From Pseudomonadota bacterium (GTDB lineage: Bacteria > Pseudomonadota > Alphaproteobacteria > Rhizobiales > Tepidamorphaceae): 64,000 bases of DNA. The notes under the pieces were generated by a model. It worked only from the letters and a program-made list of their open reading frames with translations, ran no database searches and had not been told where the DNA came from. Shown here one piece after another: positions 36,313 to 46,699 of the stretch; positions within the stretch are counted from its first letter, which is position 1, and each line of letters begins with the position of its first letter. Made by a program: the position numbers and the translations under genes. The DNA lies in contig JAEWYT010000079.1 of assembly GCA_023458595.1 (NCBI GenBank), positions 12,609-76,608 on the forward strand, read 5' to 3'.

Positions 36313-36672
36313 TCACACCTCCGTGCGCGTCGCGGCGCGCACCTTGAGCCAGTCGAGATCGAGCTCGATGTCATGGGTGATGGGGTGACCGGGCACGAGG
36401 TACTCGGCCTCGATCTGGGTGCCGCAGCTCGGGCAGTAGTATTCGAGTATGCGGCACCAGGTCGGATCGGGCGCGAAGGTGTACGCGTAGCGGCCCTCGT
36501 CGATCAGCGGGCGGTGCACCTCGCGCGGGTCACGCTCGTGCACCAGCAGGCCATACTTGTAGCTTTCGCGCGCCGGGCCGATCGGGTGATTGCAGGCGTG
36601 ACAGTGCCAAGTCTCGGTCGAAAGGTCGACGTCGAGATACTCGGTAATGCGCTCGTTCTTGTCTTCGGACAT
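36313..36672 (-). CDS. Small Zn-ribbon carboxylase subunit (acetone carboxylase gamma-like)
   Basis: A 119-residue protein with two CxxC pairs: CHAC at about 24-27 and CPSC at about 80-83, which should bind one zinc. The overall pattern (ITEYLDVDL near the start, TWCRILEYYCPSCGTQIEAEYL) is that of the gamma subunit of acetone carboxylase and of ApcB of acetophenone carboxylase. It sits between the two HyuA genes, 35 bases after the first and 2 bases before the second. Its presence identifies the operon as a ketone carboxylase. Confidence 0.92.
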   Translation of the reverse strand: MSEDKNERITEYLDVDLSTETWHCHACNHPIGPARESYKYGLLVHERDPREVHRPLIDEGRYAYTFAPDPTWCRILEYYCPSCGTQIEAEYLVPGHPITHDIELDLDWLKVRAATRTEV

Positions 36673-36707
36673 ATCGGAATCCTCGGGAATTTCGTTGGAA
36701 CGTTCGA

Positions 36708-38651
36708 TCAGGCGGCGCGCGTCAGCACAAACTGACCGTGGCCGTCGACCGACAGGTGCCAGCCGGCCGGCACAACGATGGTCGTGTCACACGCCTCGAC
36801 GATCACCGGTCCGGACAGGGCGCCGGCAGCCGCCAGAACCGCGTCGGCGTCGTAGATTTCCGTTTCCTGGGCACCGCCCTCCTTCCAGGTGACGGTACGG
36901 CTGCCCTTCGGCTCAACCACGCCGGAGCCACCGATCGTCGGGAAGCCGACCTTGGGTAGTGAAGCGGTCGCCGTCAGGACGATCGCCTCGGTCTGCTTCC
37001 TGCCCTTTCCGGACAGCGCCGAGAGAAGCCCCTCCTTGTCGTAGGACGTCTCCGCGCCATCGCCTGGTCGCGACCAGGAGAGCGTGACGCCGGCCGCGCC
37101 GAAGCCCTCCCCCTTCATGTCGATCAGAGCACGCCGCTCGAGCGCATCGAGGACACCCGCGTCACCATTCAGCATGCCCTGATAGGCGTGCACCACGTCG
37201 CTCGTGCCGATGCCGAAGGCGCTGTAGACGCTCGCCAGAGACGGCACGAGCACCTTACGGATGCCGGCGATGTTGGCGATCGCGCAGACATGCATCGGAC
37301 CCGCACCGCCAAACGCGAGCAACGTCGCACCCTCGGGGCTGCGGCCGCGGCGGTCGAACTCGCCGGCGATATAGTCACCGATGCGCTTCTCGATACCCTC
37401 GACGATGCGCACCGCCGCATCCTCGACCGACAGGCCGAGCGGATGAGCGACACGCTCGTCGACCGCCCGGCGCGCGCGCCCGGAGTCGAGACGGATGCGC
37501 CCAGCGAGAACAGCGTCGGGGCCGAGCGTGCCGGTGACCACGTTAGCATCGGTCAGGGTTGGGCGGTCGCCGCCGAAACCGAAGGCCGCCGGCCCGGGAG
37601 CGGCGCCGGCGCTTTCCGGTCCGAGAACAAGCTGGCCCGACTCGACCTTGGCAATCGTTCCGCCGCCGGCGCCCAGCGCGTGTATATCGCGCAACGGCAT
37701 CGACACCTCGACGTCCTCAACCTGCCCGTTCGCGGCCCCGTCTGCGCGAGCGTCGTGGATGAAGGCGATGTCGCTCGACGTCCCGCCGATATCGACTGAG
37801 ACGAGGTCGGCAATGCCGTACTGCCCAGCAAGATAGACCGAACCCTCGACGCCGCCGGTCGGACCGGAATTGTAGGTCTTGATCGCCGTCACTTTGGCGA
37901 CGCGGTTGGTCGTCGCGTCGTTGCCGAAGATGAAGAGCGGTCGGTTGTAGCGGGAGGAGCGCAGCACGTCCTCGGCCTTGTAGAGGAAGTGCTCGAGGGC
38001 AGGATGCAGGTAGGCGTTAAGGACGGCCGTCGCAGCCCTGCGGGCGATGTCCGGATCACCCGTGACCTCGGTCGAGAACAGCATCGGAAGGGCGCCGAGA
38101 ATGTGCCGGGGATACTCCGATAGGAGGATCGACTTGACCTGCCGCTCGCTCGCCGCGGCGTCCGCGCCTGACAGGGCGATCACGAGCCGTTCCGCACCTT
38201 CGTTCAGGAGTTCTTCGGCAGCGACAAGGACCGCCGCTTCGTCGACACCGGCGTCGACTTCGAGACCGCGAACCCACTTCGCCGTGGGATCGAGGATGTC
38301 GCCAAGCAGACTTTCCGCGGCAAGCCCTTGGAAGGCCACCTCGTCTTTCCTTGACACGATGAGCCCCAGCTTCGGGCCAGAGCGCTGGATGATCGCATTC
38401 GTGCCAATCGTCGTCGAATAGCGCACGCACGTCGTCTGCTTCAGCAGTTCGACAACGGTGGCGCCGGCCTGCTCGGCCGCCTGTTCGAGGACCTGTCGGA
38501 AAGCGATCGTCAGATCGTGCGGCGTCGTCAGTACCTTCACCGAGAACAGCCGGTCGCCGTCTGAAAGGACGCCGTCCGTGAAGGTTCCCCCATTGTCGAT
38601 ACTCAGCGTGAATCCGCGCGGCTTCGAAGTTTGGATCTCCTGAGTGGGCAA
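36708..38651 (-). CDS. HyuA-type carboxylase subunit, first paralogue
   Basis: A 647-residue (about 68 kDa) HyuA/oxoprolinase ATPase with SIDNGGTFTDG near the N-terminus, VSVDIGGTSSDIAFI in the middle and TLLAFGGAGPMH near 460. It corresponds in size and position to ApcA (70 kDa). The start is TTG at 38651 with GGGAGG 5 bases upstream; no in-frame ATG fits. It is the first gene of the six-gene operon, about 50 bases downstream of the predicted sigma-54 transcription start. Confidence 0.92.
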   Translation of the reverse strand: MPTQEIQTSKPRGFTLSIDNGGTFTDGVLSDGDRLFSVKVLTTPHDLTIAFRQVLEQAAEQAGATVVELLKQTTCVRYSTTIGTNAIIQRSGPKLGLIVSRKDEVAFQGLAAESLLGDILDPTAKWVRGLEVDAGVDEAAVLVAAEELLNEGAERLVIALSGADAAASERQVKSILLSEYPRHILGALPMLFSTEVTGDPDIARRAATAVLNAYLHPALEHFLYKAEDVLRSSRYNRPLFIFGNDATTNRVAKVTAIKTYNSGPTGGVEGSVYLAGQYGIADLVSVDIGGTSSDIAFIHDARADGAANGQVEDVEVSMPLRDIHALGAGGGTIAKVESGQLVLGPESAGAAPGPAAFGFGGDRPTLTDANVVTGTLGPDAVLAGRIRLDSGRARRAVDERVAHPLGLSVEDAAVRIVEGIEKRIGDYIAGEFDRRGRSPEGATLLAFGGAGPMHVCAIANIAGIRKVLVPSLASVYSAFGIGTSDVVHAYQGMLNGDAGVLDALERRALIDMKGEGFGAAGVTLSWSRPGDGAETSYDKEGLLSALSGKGRKQTEAIVLTATASLPKVGFPTIGGSGVVEPKGSRTVTWKEGGAQETEIYDADAVLAAAGALSGPVIVEACDTTIVVPAGWHLSVDGHGQFVLTRAA

Positions 38652-38710
38652 GGCATCCTCCCTGATTGTACCCGTCCAGGCGTTTTTCGAGCCCGGTTCC
38701 GATACCAGTC

Positions 38711-38726
38711 AGCAAGGCATGTGCCA
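38711..38726 (-). promoter_or_regulatory. Sigma-54 (-24/-12) promoter of the carboxylase operon
   Basis: On the minus strand TGGCAC-ATGCC-TTGCT matches the sigma-54 consensus, with exactly 10 bases between the GG and the GC. It lies 60 bases upstream of the first carboxylase gene and downstream of the sigma-54 activator gene, as expected for an activator-controlled operon. Confidence 0.85.
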
Positions 38727-38766
38727 GTTTCTTAAGGTAGACAAAAATTGCTGGAAAGTCCGATAA

Positions 38767-38853
38767 TACTGGCGAATTCGCCAGTAATATTATTCGTATT
38801 GTCGAGACAATTTCGTATCAACGCCTGTCTCGTGCGACAAAACCGTCTCGTGC
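38767..38853. promoter_or_regulatory. Upstream activator sites for the sigma-54 promoter
   Basis: Between the activator gene and the promoter lie a perfect 20-bp palindrome with arms TACTGGCGAA/TTCGCCAGTA (38767-38786), ATTGTC-GA-GACAAT (38798-38811), TGTC-N6-GACA (38826-38839), and a direct repeat GTCTCGTGC at 38827 and 38845. One or more should bind the Fis-type domain of the activator; the GTCTCG-containing sites look like one related set. Confidence 0.6.
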
Positions 38854-38854
38854 T

Positions 38855-40741
<1,887 letters not shown>

Positions 40742-41182
40742 CGCGCTCCTCCCTGGACGGTCGGCTGGCATTGTCTCTGATTTATGCCGACACTTGGCGC
40801 GGTTGCGCTGCGAGAGCTTGGTATGCGTTTCGGCCTAGTCTTATATCGCAGCGCTTACAACTAGCCTGTCAGAAACGCTATCATAGCATTCTTCGCATTG
40901 TCGACGCTGAACAGGACCGCGATTTCCGCAGCCTTCTCGGACGAGGCCATGTGGGCCGGGCTGATCGTTGCTGCTGCTCGACGGTACCGGGTCCCTACGG
41001 CGCAATAGGAAAGGCCGCTCGAAAGAAGTAGCGCGCCTCACCGGAGTCATCGAAACTTGAGCGTGACGGAGCGAAGGAACGGTGATGATCGCGATCAAGC
41101 ATCTAATACCGCTCCTGAACACAAGCGCCATCGCGTCCGCGGATTGGAAATTATAAATATATTTCAAGTAGATGATCACCTA
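40742..41182. other. Gene-free stretch upstream of the activator gene
   Basis: No convincing gene. It should hold the promoter of the activator gene. An ATTGTCTC half-site, similar to the upstream activator sites, lies at about 40770. The AT-rich part near 41145-41170 runs into the radC fragment. Confidence 0.35.
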
Positions 41183-41353
41183 AGCCGACTTCTCCACAAC
41201 CATCCCGGCTGCGATCCGACGCCCTCGCGCGCCGACGTCGACATGACCACGACCATCGTCGACATTGCCAGCCCCCTCAGCATCAGCGTCCACGACCACG
41301 TCATCATCGACCGCGACGGCCATATGAACCTGCGCGGGCTGAAGCTGATCTGA
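41183..41353 (+). pseudogene. radC (JAB-domain) C-terminal fragment
   Basis: The frame reads HNHPGCDPTPSRADVDMT and then VHDHVIIDRDGHMNLRGLKLI with a normal stop. This is the JAMM metal motif (HxH...D) and the usual C-terminus of RadC-like proteins. The N-terminal two thirds and a start are missing. RadC fragments are common debris of plasmids and integrative elements, so this may be an old island border. Confidence 0.8.
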
Positions 41354-41542
41354 AGGCGGCAGCTCCGATGCCGAGGCGACAGGCGAAGGTGGTCGGTTTC
41401 CGGCAATGGCTTCCCGGTCGATTTCCGAAGGAGGAAGCTCGCGGATGAACCGGAAGCGGCTTTCCGCCGGCAGACCGGTGCTGCGCTGAAGCGGGCCGCG
41501 TCGGGTCTGGCGGTCACCGTCCCGCCCGATCGGGCATTCGAA

Positions 41543-42019
41543 CTAACCGCGCGCCCCTGCGACCGCAAAATCGGGCCCACGCGTTTCCTCACCCGACGGA
41601 CGCGGCGCTTTGAAGTCGCGTTCCGCCAGCATGATGTCCGCGAGGGTATAGCGATCCAACGTGGTGACGAACGAGGTCAATGCTTCGTTGAGGACGTTGG
41701 GCAGCCGACAGCATCTGGAAACCACGCACTGATTGCCGGTTGCGAAGCACTCGACCAGGGCAAAATCCGGTTCGGTCACGCGCACGATTGCCCCGAGATT
41801 TATCATTTCGGGACGTCTGGCGAGCGTAAACCCGCCCGACCGACCGCGCACCCCCTTCAGGTATCCAGTCTTCGTCAGGATATTGACGACTTTCATCAGG
41901 TGCGCGCGGGAGATCCCGTAGACCCTCGAGGTCTCCTCGATGGTGATCAGCCGATCGCCGGCGGACCCGGCATACATCAGCACACGCATCGCATAGTCGG
42001 AGAATGTCGTCAGACGCAT
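41543..42019 (-). CDS. nsrR: NsrR-type Rrf2 nitric-oxide-sensing repressor
   Basis: A 158-residue Rrf2-family regulator. The HTH is at about 27-50 (IEETSRVYGISRAHLMKVVNIL) and the Fe-S cluster cysteines are Cys91, Cys98 and Cys103/104, spaced as in NsrR. NO destroys the cluster and releases repression. The ATG at 42019 gives the standard MRLTTFSDYAMRVL start. An NsrR-like half-conserved site lies at 42175-42197 upstream (possible autoregulation), and a full one at 48030-48052 between the NO operons. Confidence 0.9.
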   Translation of the reverse strand: MRLTTFSDYAMRVLMYAGSAGDRLITIEETSRVYGISRAHLMKVVNILTKTGYLKGVRGRSGGFTLARRPEMINLGAIVRVTEPDFALVECFATGNQCVVSRCCRLPNVLNEALTSFVTTLDRYTLADIMLAERDFKAPRPSGEETRGPDFAVAGARG

Positions 42020-42379
42020 GTCTTTCCACCTGATCGGCGACGCGGCATCGTGGCGACCAGCACGCGTCGCCCGGCAAGAGGCACCGCCCCCCAACTACCG
42101 GTGCTTCGATCAGACCCGGCCCCGCCTCGCCCTCGGATGCTCACCGAAACCATGGAACACCTCCGGCCGGATATATAATCGATAGTAAATGAATCTTATT
42201 CTGGTGTCCACGCGCTACTGACGTTTCCCGGACGACCGGGCCGAGGAGCCTCGCCTCGATCGCCCGCCGAGGTCAAGGTGCGCACGTGGACGAGGGCCGC
42301 TGTCCATGACGGCCGGTCCTGTACGGCGGTTGCCGGAGAGCTTTTCCGCCGGCGCCGCCGGGCGGAAACGATCGCGGAA
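42020..42379. other. Region between Crp/Fnr and nsrR genes
   Basis: No gene seen. It holds the nsrR promoter. A minus-strand site at 42175-42197 begins AAGATTCATTTA, matching the left arm of the NsrR consensus; the right arm is poor. No clear terminator was found for the Crp/Fnr gene. Confidence 0.4.
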
Positions 42380-43090
42380 TCACACGGACCGGGACGTCGA
42401 CGGCTCCGCGATGAGCGCCAGCGCGCGAGGGTTGCACACGGTCACCCGCCGCCGGCCCGATGCCACGATACCCTCGTTCTCCCAGGCGCTCAAAGCCCGG
42501 CTGGCGCTGTGAAGATTCGTGCCGCTCATCTCGGCGATGTCCTGTCGCGAGAGCGGAAAAGTGATCTCGATGCCGCGCGACGTGTGGCGGCCGGCCTGCT
42601 GGACGAGACGCAGAAGCGCGTGAGCGATGCGCTGCTCGACCTTCTCGGTCGCGCTCTCCCGGAGCCGGGCCTGCATGTCCTGATATCGCGTTCCGAGGAC
42701 CGAGAGCGCGTTCATGGCGATGACCGGATGATTCCTCATGAGGTTCCTGAACACCTCGGAAGTCCATCCGATCAGATGCACGTCGTCGACCGCCGTCGTC
42801 GTTCCGGCGTGGGTTTTCGCGCCGCTGATCACGGCGTAGCCGACCATCTCGCCGGAATTGAGGTAGCGGATGATGACCTGATGACCGTCGGCGGTCGTCT
42901 GTGTCACGCGCAATCGCCCGACGATGACGACGTAGACCGACGAGGCCGGATCGCCCTGCTGATAGAGCACGTCGCCGGGATAGGCGCGCTTTCGGAAGGA
43001 GGCTACCTGAGCCTCGCGCAGCACCGCCTCCGGCGCGCCGCGGAAAAGCTCGGTCCGCTCAAGAATGTCGAGGTCGAGGTGCTGATCCAT
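42380..43090 (-). CDS. Crp/Fnr-family regulator, probably NnrR/DNR type
   Basis: A 236-residue protein with an N-terminal cyclic-nucleotide-like beta-barrel (PGDVLYQQGDPASSVYVVIVG), a dimer helix and a C-terminal HTH (LSRQDIAEMSGTNLHSASRALSAWENEG). It lacks the N-terminal cysteine cluster of Fnr, as NO-sensing NnrR/DNR proteins do. Its location between nsrR and the nirK gene and the TTG-N8-CAA site upstream of nirK support a denitrification role. The ligand is not provable from sequence. Confidence 0.85.
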   Translation of the reverse strand: MDQHLDLDILERTELFRGAPEAVLREAQVASFRKRAYPGDVLYQQGDPASSVYVVIVGRLRVTQTTADGHQVIIRYLNSGEMVGYAVISGAKTHAGTTTAVDDVHLIGWTSEVFRNLMRNHPVIAMNALSVLGTRYQDMQARLRESATEKVEQRIAHALLRLVQQAGRHTSRGIEITFPLSRQDIAEMSGTNLHSASRALSAWENEGIVASGRRRVTVCNPRALALIAEPSTSRSV

Positions 43091-43607
43091 AGGCGATGTT
43101 CTTGCCCGACGATCGAAAGCCTACTGATCCGCGCGTGCACTCTACCACAGCCCTGTCGGGTCCATTGATTCGGGGCATCGAAGGCGGAGGAAATCGAAGG
43201 CAGTACCGCCACATCTATTGCAGATAGGATAACGGCGCTGCACGAGAAGCCCGGCGAGAACCCGCACCCTGCGAATACACCGACACTATCTGGACAAAGG
43301 AACCGGAAGAATTCACATTTGTTCCAATCCGTCACATGCCGGGCCCGAACGAAGGGAGTCGCCGGCGCGATGGACGCACCGTCTTGCGAAATCGCGCTAT
43401 CGGTGCCGCAATGCTGATCGGACACACCGACGTTTCGCGACTTCATCATCACCCGGCTCTGATCCCGATGATTGCGCTCGCGCAAAGTTGGTTGAATACC
43501 CTTCGGTTTCCCTCGGCCGGGACTGGTGACGCTGAGTCAGGTTCGGCATGGGTGGCGTGGTCGGTCTTTTGGAGCGCAGGCAAGCCCCGCCTCGAAAAGG
43601 AGCCGCG
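43091..43607. other. Intergenic region between the regulator and alternative oxidase genes
   Basis: No gene and no clear NsrR or NnrR site could be recognised. It should contain divergent promoters for the Crp/Fnr gene (leftward) and the oxidase (rightward). Confidence 0.35.
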
Positions 43608-44267
43608 ATGTTGAACATTAACAAGTCCGACCTTTTCCGGCACCACGAGCCGCAATCATGGTCGGATCGCTTCGCCTCGGGCGTGGCGCGGCTGATGGTC
43701 TCCTGCACCGACGGCCTTCTCAGCCGCCGCTACGGGCATCGGGTCATCGTGATCGAGACAGTGGCGGCCGTGCCGGCAATGGTTGCCGCGACACTGCTTC
43801 ATCTGAAGTGCCTACGCCGGATGACCGATGACCGCGGCTGGATCCGGACCTTCATGGAGGAAGCGGAGAACCAGCGCGCCCACCTCATGGCCTTTGTGGC
43901 ACTGGAACACCCGAGCACGTCCGAGCGGCTTCTGATCGCCGTTGCGCAAGGCATCTTCTACAATGCCTATTTTCTTCTGTATCTTCTGTCGGCCCGCACG
44001 GCCCACCGCATGGCAGCCTACCTGGCCGAGCAATCCGTCCAGGGTTATTCCGACTATCTTCGGCGGCTCGACAATGGCTCCGAAGAAATGCTGGCGGCAC
44101 CGCCCTTTGCCATTGCCTACTGGGATCTCGCCCCAGAGGCAAAGCTGGGCGACATGATCGTGGCGATAAGGGCGGACGAAGCCATCCATCGCGATATTCA
44201 TCATGCCTTCGCCGACGCCCTGGCGAACGGAAGCGCGCTTCCCGACCGCCCCGGTCCAATGCTCTGA
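43608..44267 (+). CDS. Alternative oxidase (AOX), divergent di-iron site
   Basis: A 219-residue membrane-bound di-iron ubiquinol oxidase. The family segments are IETVAAVPAMV (Glu50), EEAENQRAHL (His92), YLAEQSVQGY (Glu141) and RADEAIHRDIHH (Glu191, His194). The usual NERMH motif reads NQRAH, so the Glu ligand is Gln89 here. ATG 43608 has AAGGAG 5 bases upstream. AOX is insensitive to NO and cyanide and bypasses the cytochrome chain. Its location beside nirK and NO regulators suggests respiration under NO stress, but the ligand change leaves activity open. Confidence 0.88.
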   Translation: MLNINKSDLFRHHEPQSWSDRFASGVARLMVSCTDGLLSRRYGHRVIVIETVAAVPAMVAATLLHLKCLRRMTDDRGWIRTFMEEAENQRAHLMAFVALEHPSTSERLLIAVAQGIFYNAYFLLYLLSARTAHRMAAYLAEQSVQGYSDYLRRLDNGSEEMLAAPPFAIAYWDLAPEAKLGDMIVAIRADEAIHRDIHHAFADALANGSALPDRPGPML

Positions 44268-44632
44268 CGGCCATTGAGGACGTGAAGCAAATCTCCGCGC
44301 GCCCGGCGAGAGGACGGGGCTGATTTGGGTTTGGCCCGGCCCGTCGTTCGGACGGAACAGGTCGCCCGCGAACCATGACGGCAGCGCCGGTCGCCGCGCT
44401 ACGAACGGGAGTTACGCGCTTAGAGCGCTTTCAATAGCCGCTGCCCTGCTCCCGCCATCGCTTTCCGGCGCACGCAGACGCGCCTCTTTTCCCGTCCCGC
44501 ACCGACGCGAGGATGTGGACCCGAAATCCCCGAAGAGAAAGCGCCGGATTTGCATTTCTGCAAAGATCGTCGCGCCTCGTCGGTGTTTGTTCCCGTCATC
44601 GGTTAAAGGCCGACGAGAAAGGGAGCAATGTC
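44268..44632 (+). other. Upstream region of nirK
   Basis: No gene seen. It carries the nirK promoter region including the TTG-N8-CAA site at 44550-44563. A frame in phase with nirK stays open back to 44513 but shows no family similarity and was not taken as coding. Confidence 0.4.
44550..44563. promoter_or_regulatory. NnrR/DNR-like box upstream of nirK
   Basis: TTGCATTTCTGCAA, a TTG-N8-CAA inverted repeat with TTTGCA/TGCAAA arms. It is centred about 76 bases before the nirK start, which suits an activator site at -41.5. The Crp/Fnr gene at 42380 is the natural candidate to bind it. Confidence 0.6.
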
Positions 44633-45757
44633 ATGTCAGCCATCACCCGTCGCACCGCATTGATCGGTGCAGCAGCCACGGCCACTCTGGTGGCGGCAGT
44701 GCCCGGGCTCGAAGTCGCGGCGGCTCCCGCGAGCGGCAGTATCGATCCGGTCGACGGACTTGAGCACGTGCAGGGCCAGTTGGTCGCCCCGCCGGCGGTA
44801 ATGGCCCACGACCAGGTCGCCAAGGGCGGCCCGAAGGTCGTCGAGTTTACGATGACCATCGAGGAGAAGGCGGTGGTCGTCGACGACGAGGGCACGACGT
44901 TCCAGGCGATGACCTACAACGGCTCGATGCCGGGGCCGACGATGGTCGTGCACGAAGGCGACTATCTGCAGCTCACCCTGGTCAACCCGTCCACCAACTC
45001 GATGCCGCACAACATCGACTTCCACGCTGCCACCGGCGCATTGGGCGGCGGCGCGCTGACGCTGGTCATGCCGGGTGAGCAGACGACGTTGCGTTTCAAG
45101 GCGACGAAGCCGGGCACCTTCGTTTATCACTGCGCGCCGGAGGGAATGATCCCCTGGCACGTGGTGAGCGGCATGAGCGGCGCCGTGCTCGTGCTGCCGC
45201 GGGATGGCCTCAAGGACGATGACGGCAACGCTCTCCGGTACGATCGCATCTACACGATCGGCGAGTTCGATCTCTACATCCCGAAGGACGAGAACGGGGA
45301 CTACAAGAGCTACGAGAGCGTTGGCGATTCCTATCCCGACACGCTCGAGGTGATGCGGGGCCTGATTCCCACGCATGTAGTCTTCAACGGAAAGGTCGGA
45401 TCGCTCACCGGCGACGGTGCGATGAAGGCCAAGGTTGGCGAAACGGTCATGTTCATCCATTCCGCCGCCAACCGCGACACGCGCCCCCACCTGATCGGCG
45501 GGCACGGCGACTATGTCTGGGAAACGGGAAAGTTCGGCAACGCGCCGCAGGTCGGTCTGGAGACGTGGTTCGTGCGGGGCGGCAGTGCCGCCGCGGCGCT
45601 CTACACCTTCCGGCAGCCCGGGGTCTATGCCTATGTCAATCACAACCTGATCGAGGCCGCCGAGCTCGGGGCCACGGCCCACGTGACGGTCGAGGGCGAG
45701 TGGGACGACGATCTGATGTCCCAAGTCAGCGCACCCGGCCCGATCGTCGGCCAGTAG
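44633..45757 (+). CDS. nirK: Copper-containing nitrite reductase NirK
   Basis: A 374-residue periplasmic enzyme that reduces nitrite to NO. A Tat signal (TRRTALIGAAA) precedes two cupredoxin domains. The type 1 Cu ligands are His126, Cys167, His176 and Met181; the type 2 ligands are His131, His166 and His337; the active-site Asp129 and His286 (RPHLIGGHG) are present, so the enzyme should be functional. ATG 44633 has GGGAG 8 bases upstream. It is followed by nirV after a short hairpin. Confidence 0.97.
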   Translation: MSAITRRTALIGAAATATLVAAVPGLEVAAAPASGSIDPVDGLEHVQGQLVAPPAVMAHDQVAKGGPKVVEFTMTIEEKAVVVDDEGTTFQAMTYNGSMPGPTMVVHEGDYLQLTLVNPSTNSMPHNIDFHAATGALGGGALTLVMPGEQTTLRFKATKPGTFVYHCAPEGMIPWHVVSGMSGAVLVLPRDGLKDDDGNALRYDRIYTIGEFDLYIPKDENGDYKSYESVGDSYPDTLEVMRGLIPTHVVFNGKVGSLTGDGAMKAKVGETVMFIHSAANRDTRPHLIGGHGDYVWETGKFGNAPQVGLETWFVRGGSAAAALYTFRQPGVYAYVNHNLIEAAELGATAHVTVEGEWDDDLMSQVSAPGPIVGQ

Positions 45758-45771
45758 ACAGTCGAGACGAC

Positions 45772-45793
45772 GGCCCGTCCTGGCAGGCGGGCC
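45772..45793 (+). terminator. Hairpin between nirK and nirV
   Basis: GGCCCG pairs with CGGGCC around a ~10-base loop, without a T tract. It could be a partial terminator or a processing/stabilising structure that lowers nirV relative to nirK expression. Confidence 0.35.
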
Positions 45794-45814
45794 GCCCTCC
45801 TGCGCCTGGAGGAG

Positions 45815-46642
45815 ATGATGAGATTACTGCCGATCGCCGCTCTTGCCATCGTCCTCCCGGTCGCTCTTGCAACCCACGCGGCCGCATCCGAGCCTGAGCT
45901 GGTCAAGATCGAGACGCAGCGAGTCGTCTATCGCGAGGCGGGAGAATTTCTACTGGATTCCGCGCCGGTCAACGGCCCGATCGCCGAAGTCGGCGTCAGT
46001 CGCGCCTTCGCGATCATGCGCCGGCAGGTGACGCGCGGCGAGTACGACCGTTGCGTCGCGGCCGGCCAATGCGCACCGGCCGAAGGGCCGACGGCCCCGG
46101 ACCTGCCGGTCGTCGGCGTAAATTTCAATGACGCGGTCGCCTACGCGAAGTGGCTGTCCCGTGAGACGGGCGAAGCCTATCGCCTGCCGACCGATCGGGA
46201 GTGGGCGATTGCGGCTGGCTCCCGCTATGTCGACGACGGCTACGGCGTCGTCGACGACCCGCGAAACCCCGCGACACGATGGCTGTCGCGCTACGAGGCG
46301 AATACGAAGAAAAGCCGTACGGCCGATCCCGAGCCGCGGCCCGCCGGTGCCTTCGGCGAAAACGAGCACGGCCTCCTCGACCTGTCCGGCAACGTCTGGG
46401 AATGGACGAGCACCTGCTTCGAACGGCACGCCACGGACTCGGCCACCGGCAAGACGGAACGCCACGCGATCTGCGGCGTGCGCATCGCCGAAGGTGCCCA
46501 TCGCGCCTACCTTTCGAGCTTCATCCGAGATCCCCGGGGCGGCGCCTGCTCGGTCGGCGTTCCTCCGGAAAATCTGGGCATCAGGCTCGTTCGCGATGAT
46601 CCCGACATGCTCGGGCGCATGCGGAACTTCTTCGGGCTCTAG
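45815..46642 (+). CDS. nirV: NirV, formylglycine-generating-enzyme-like protein
   Basis: A 275-residue exported protein (Sec signal, residues 1-24) with the FGE-sulfatase fold: VNFNDAVAYAKWLSRETGEAYRLPTDREWAIAA, DLSGNVWEWTSTCF and RDPRGGACSVG...NLGIRLVR. NirV is commonly encoded right after nirK; its role is unresolved, perhaps maturation or NO handling. Two adjacent ATGs exist; the second (45818) has the better spacing to GGAGGAG. Confidence 0.9.
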   Translation: MMRLLPIAALAIVLPVALATHAAASEPELVKIETQRVVYREAGEFLLDSAPVNGPIAEVGVSRAFAIMRRQVTRGEYDRCVAAGQCAPAEGPTAPDLPVVGVNFNDAVAYAKWLSRETGEAYRLPTDREWAIAAGSRYVDDGYGVVDDPRNPATRWLSRYEANTKKSRTADPEPRPAGAFGENEHGLLDLSGNVWEWTSTCFERHATDSATGKTERHAICGVRIAEGAHRAYLSSFIRDPRGGACSVGVPPENLGIRLVRDDPDMLGRMRNFFGL

Positions 46643-46699
46643 GGTTAATCGACGCTCAGTATCCGCGATGGCGGCACGGAGGTCGTCCATCCGATTCAG

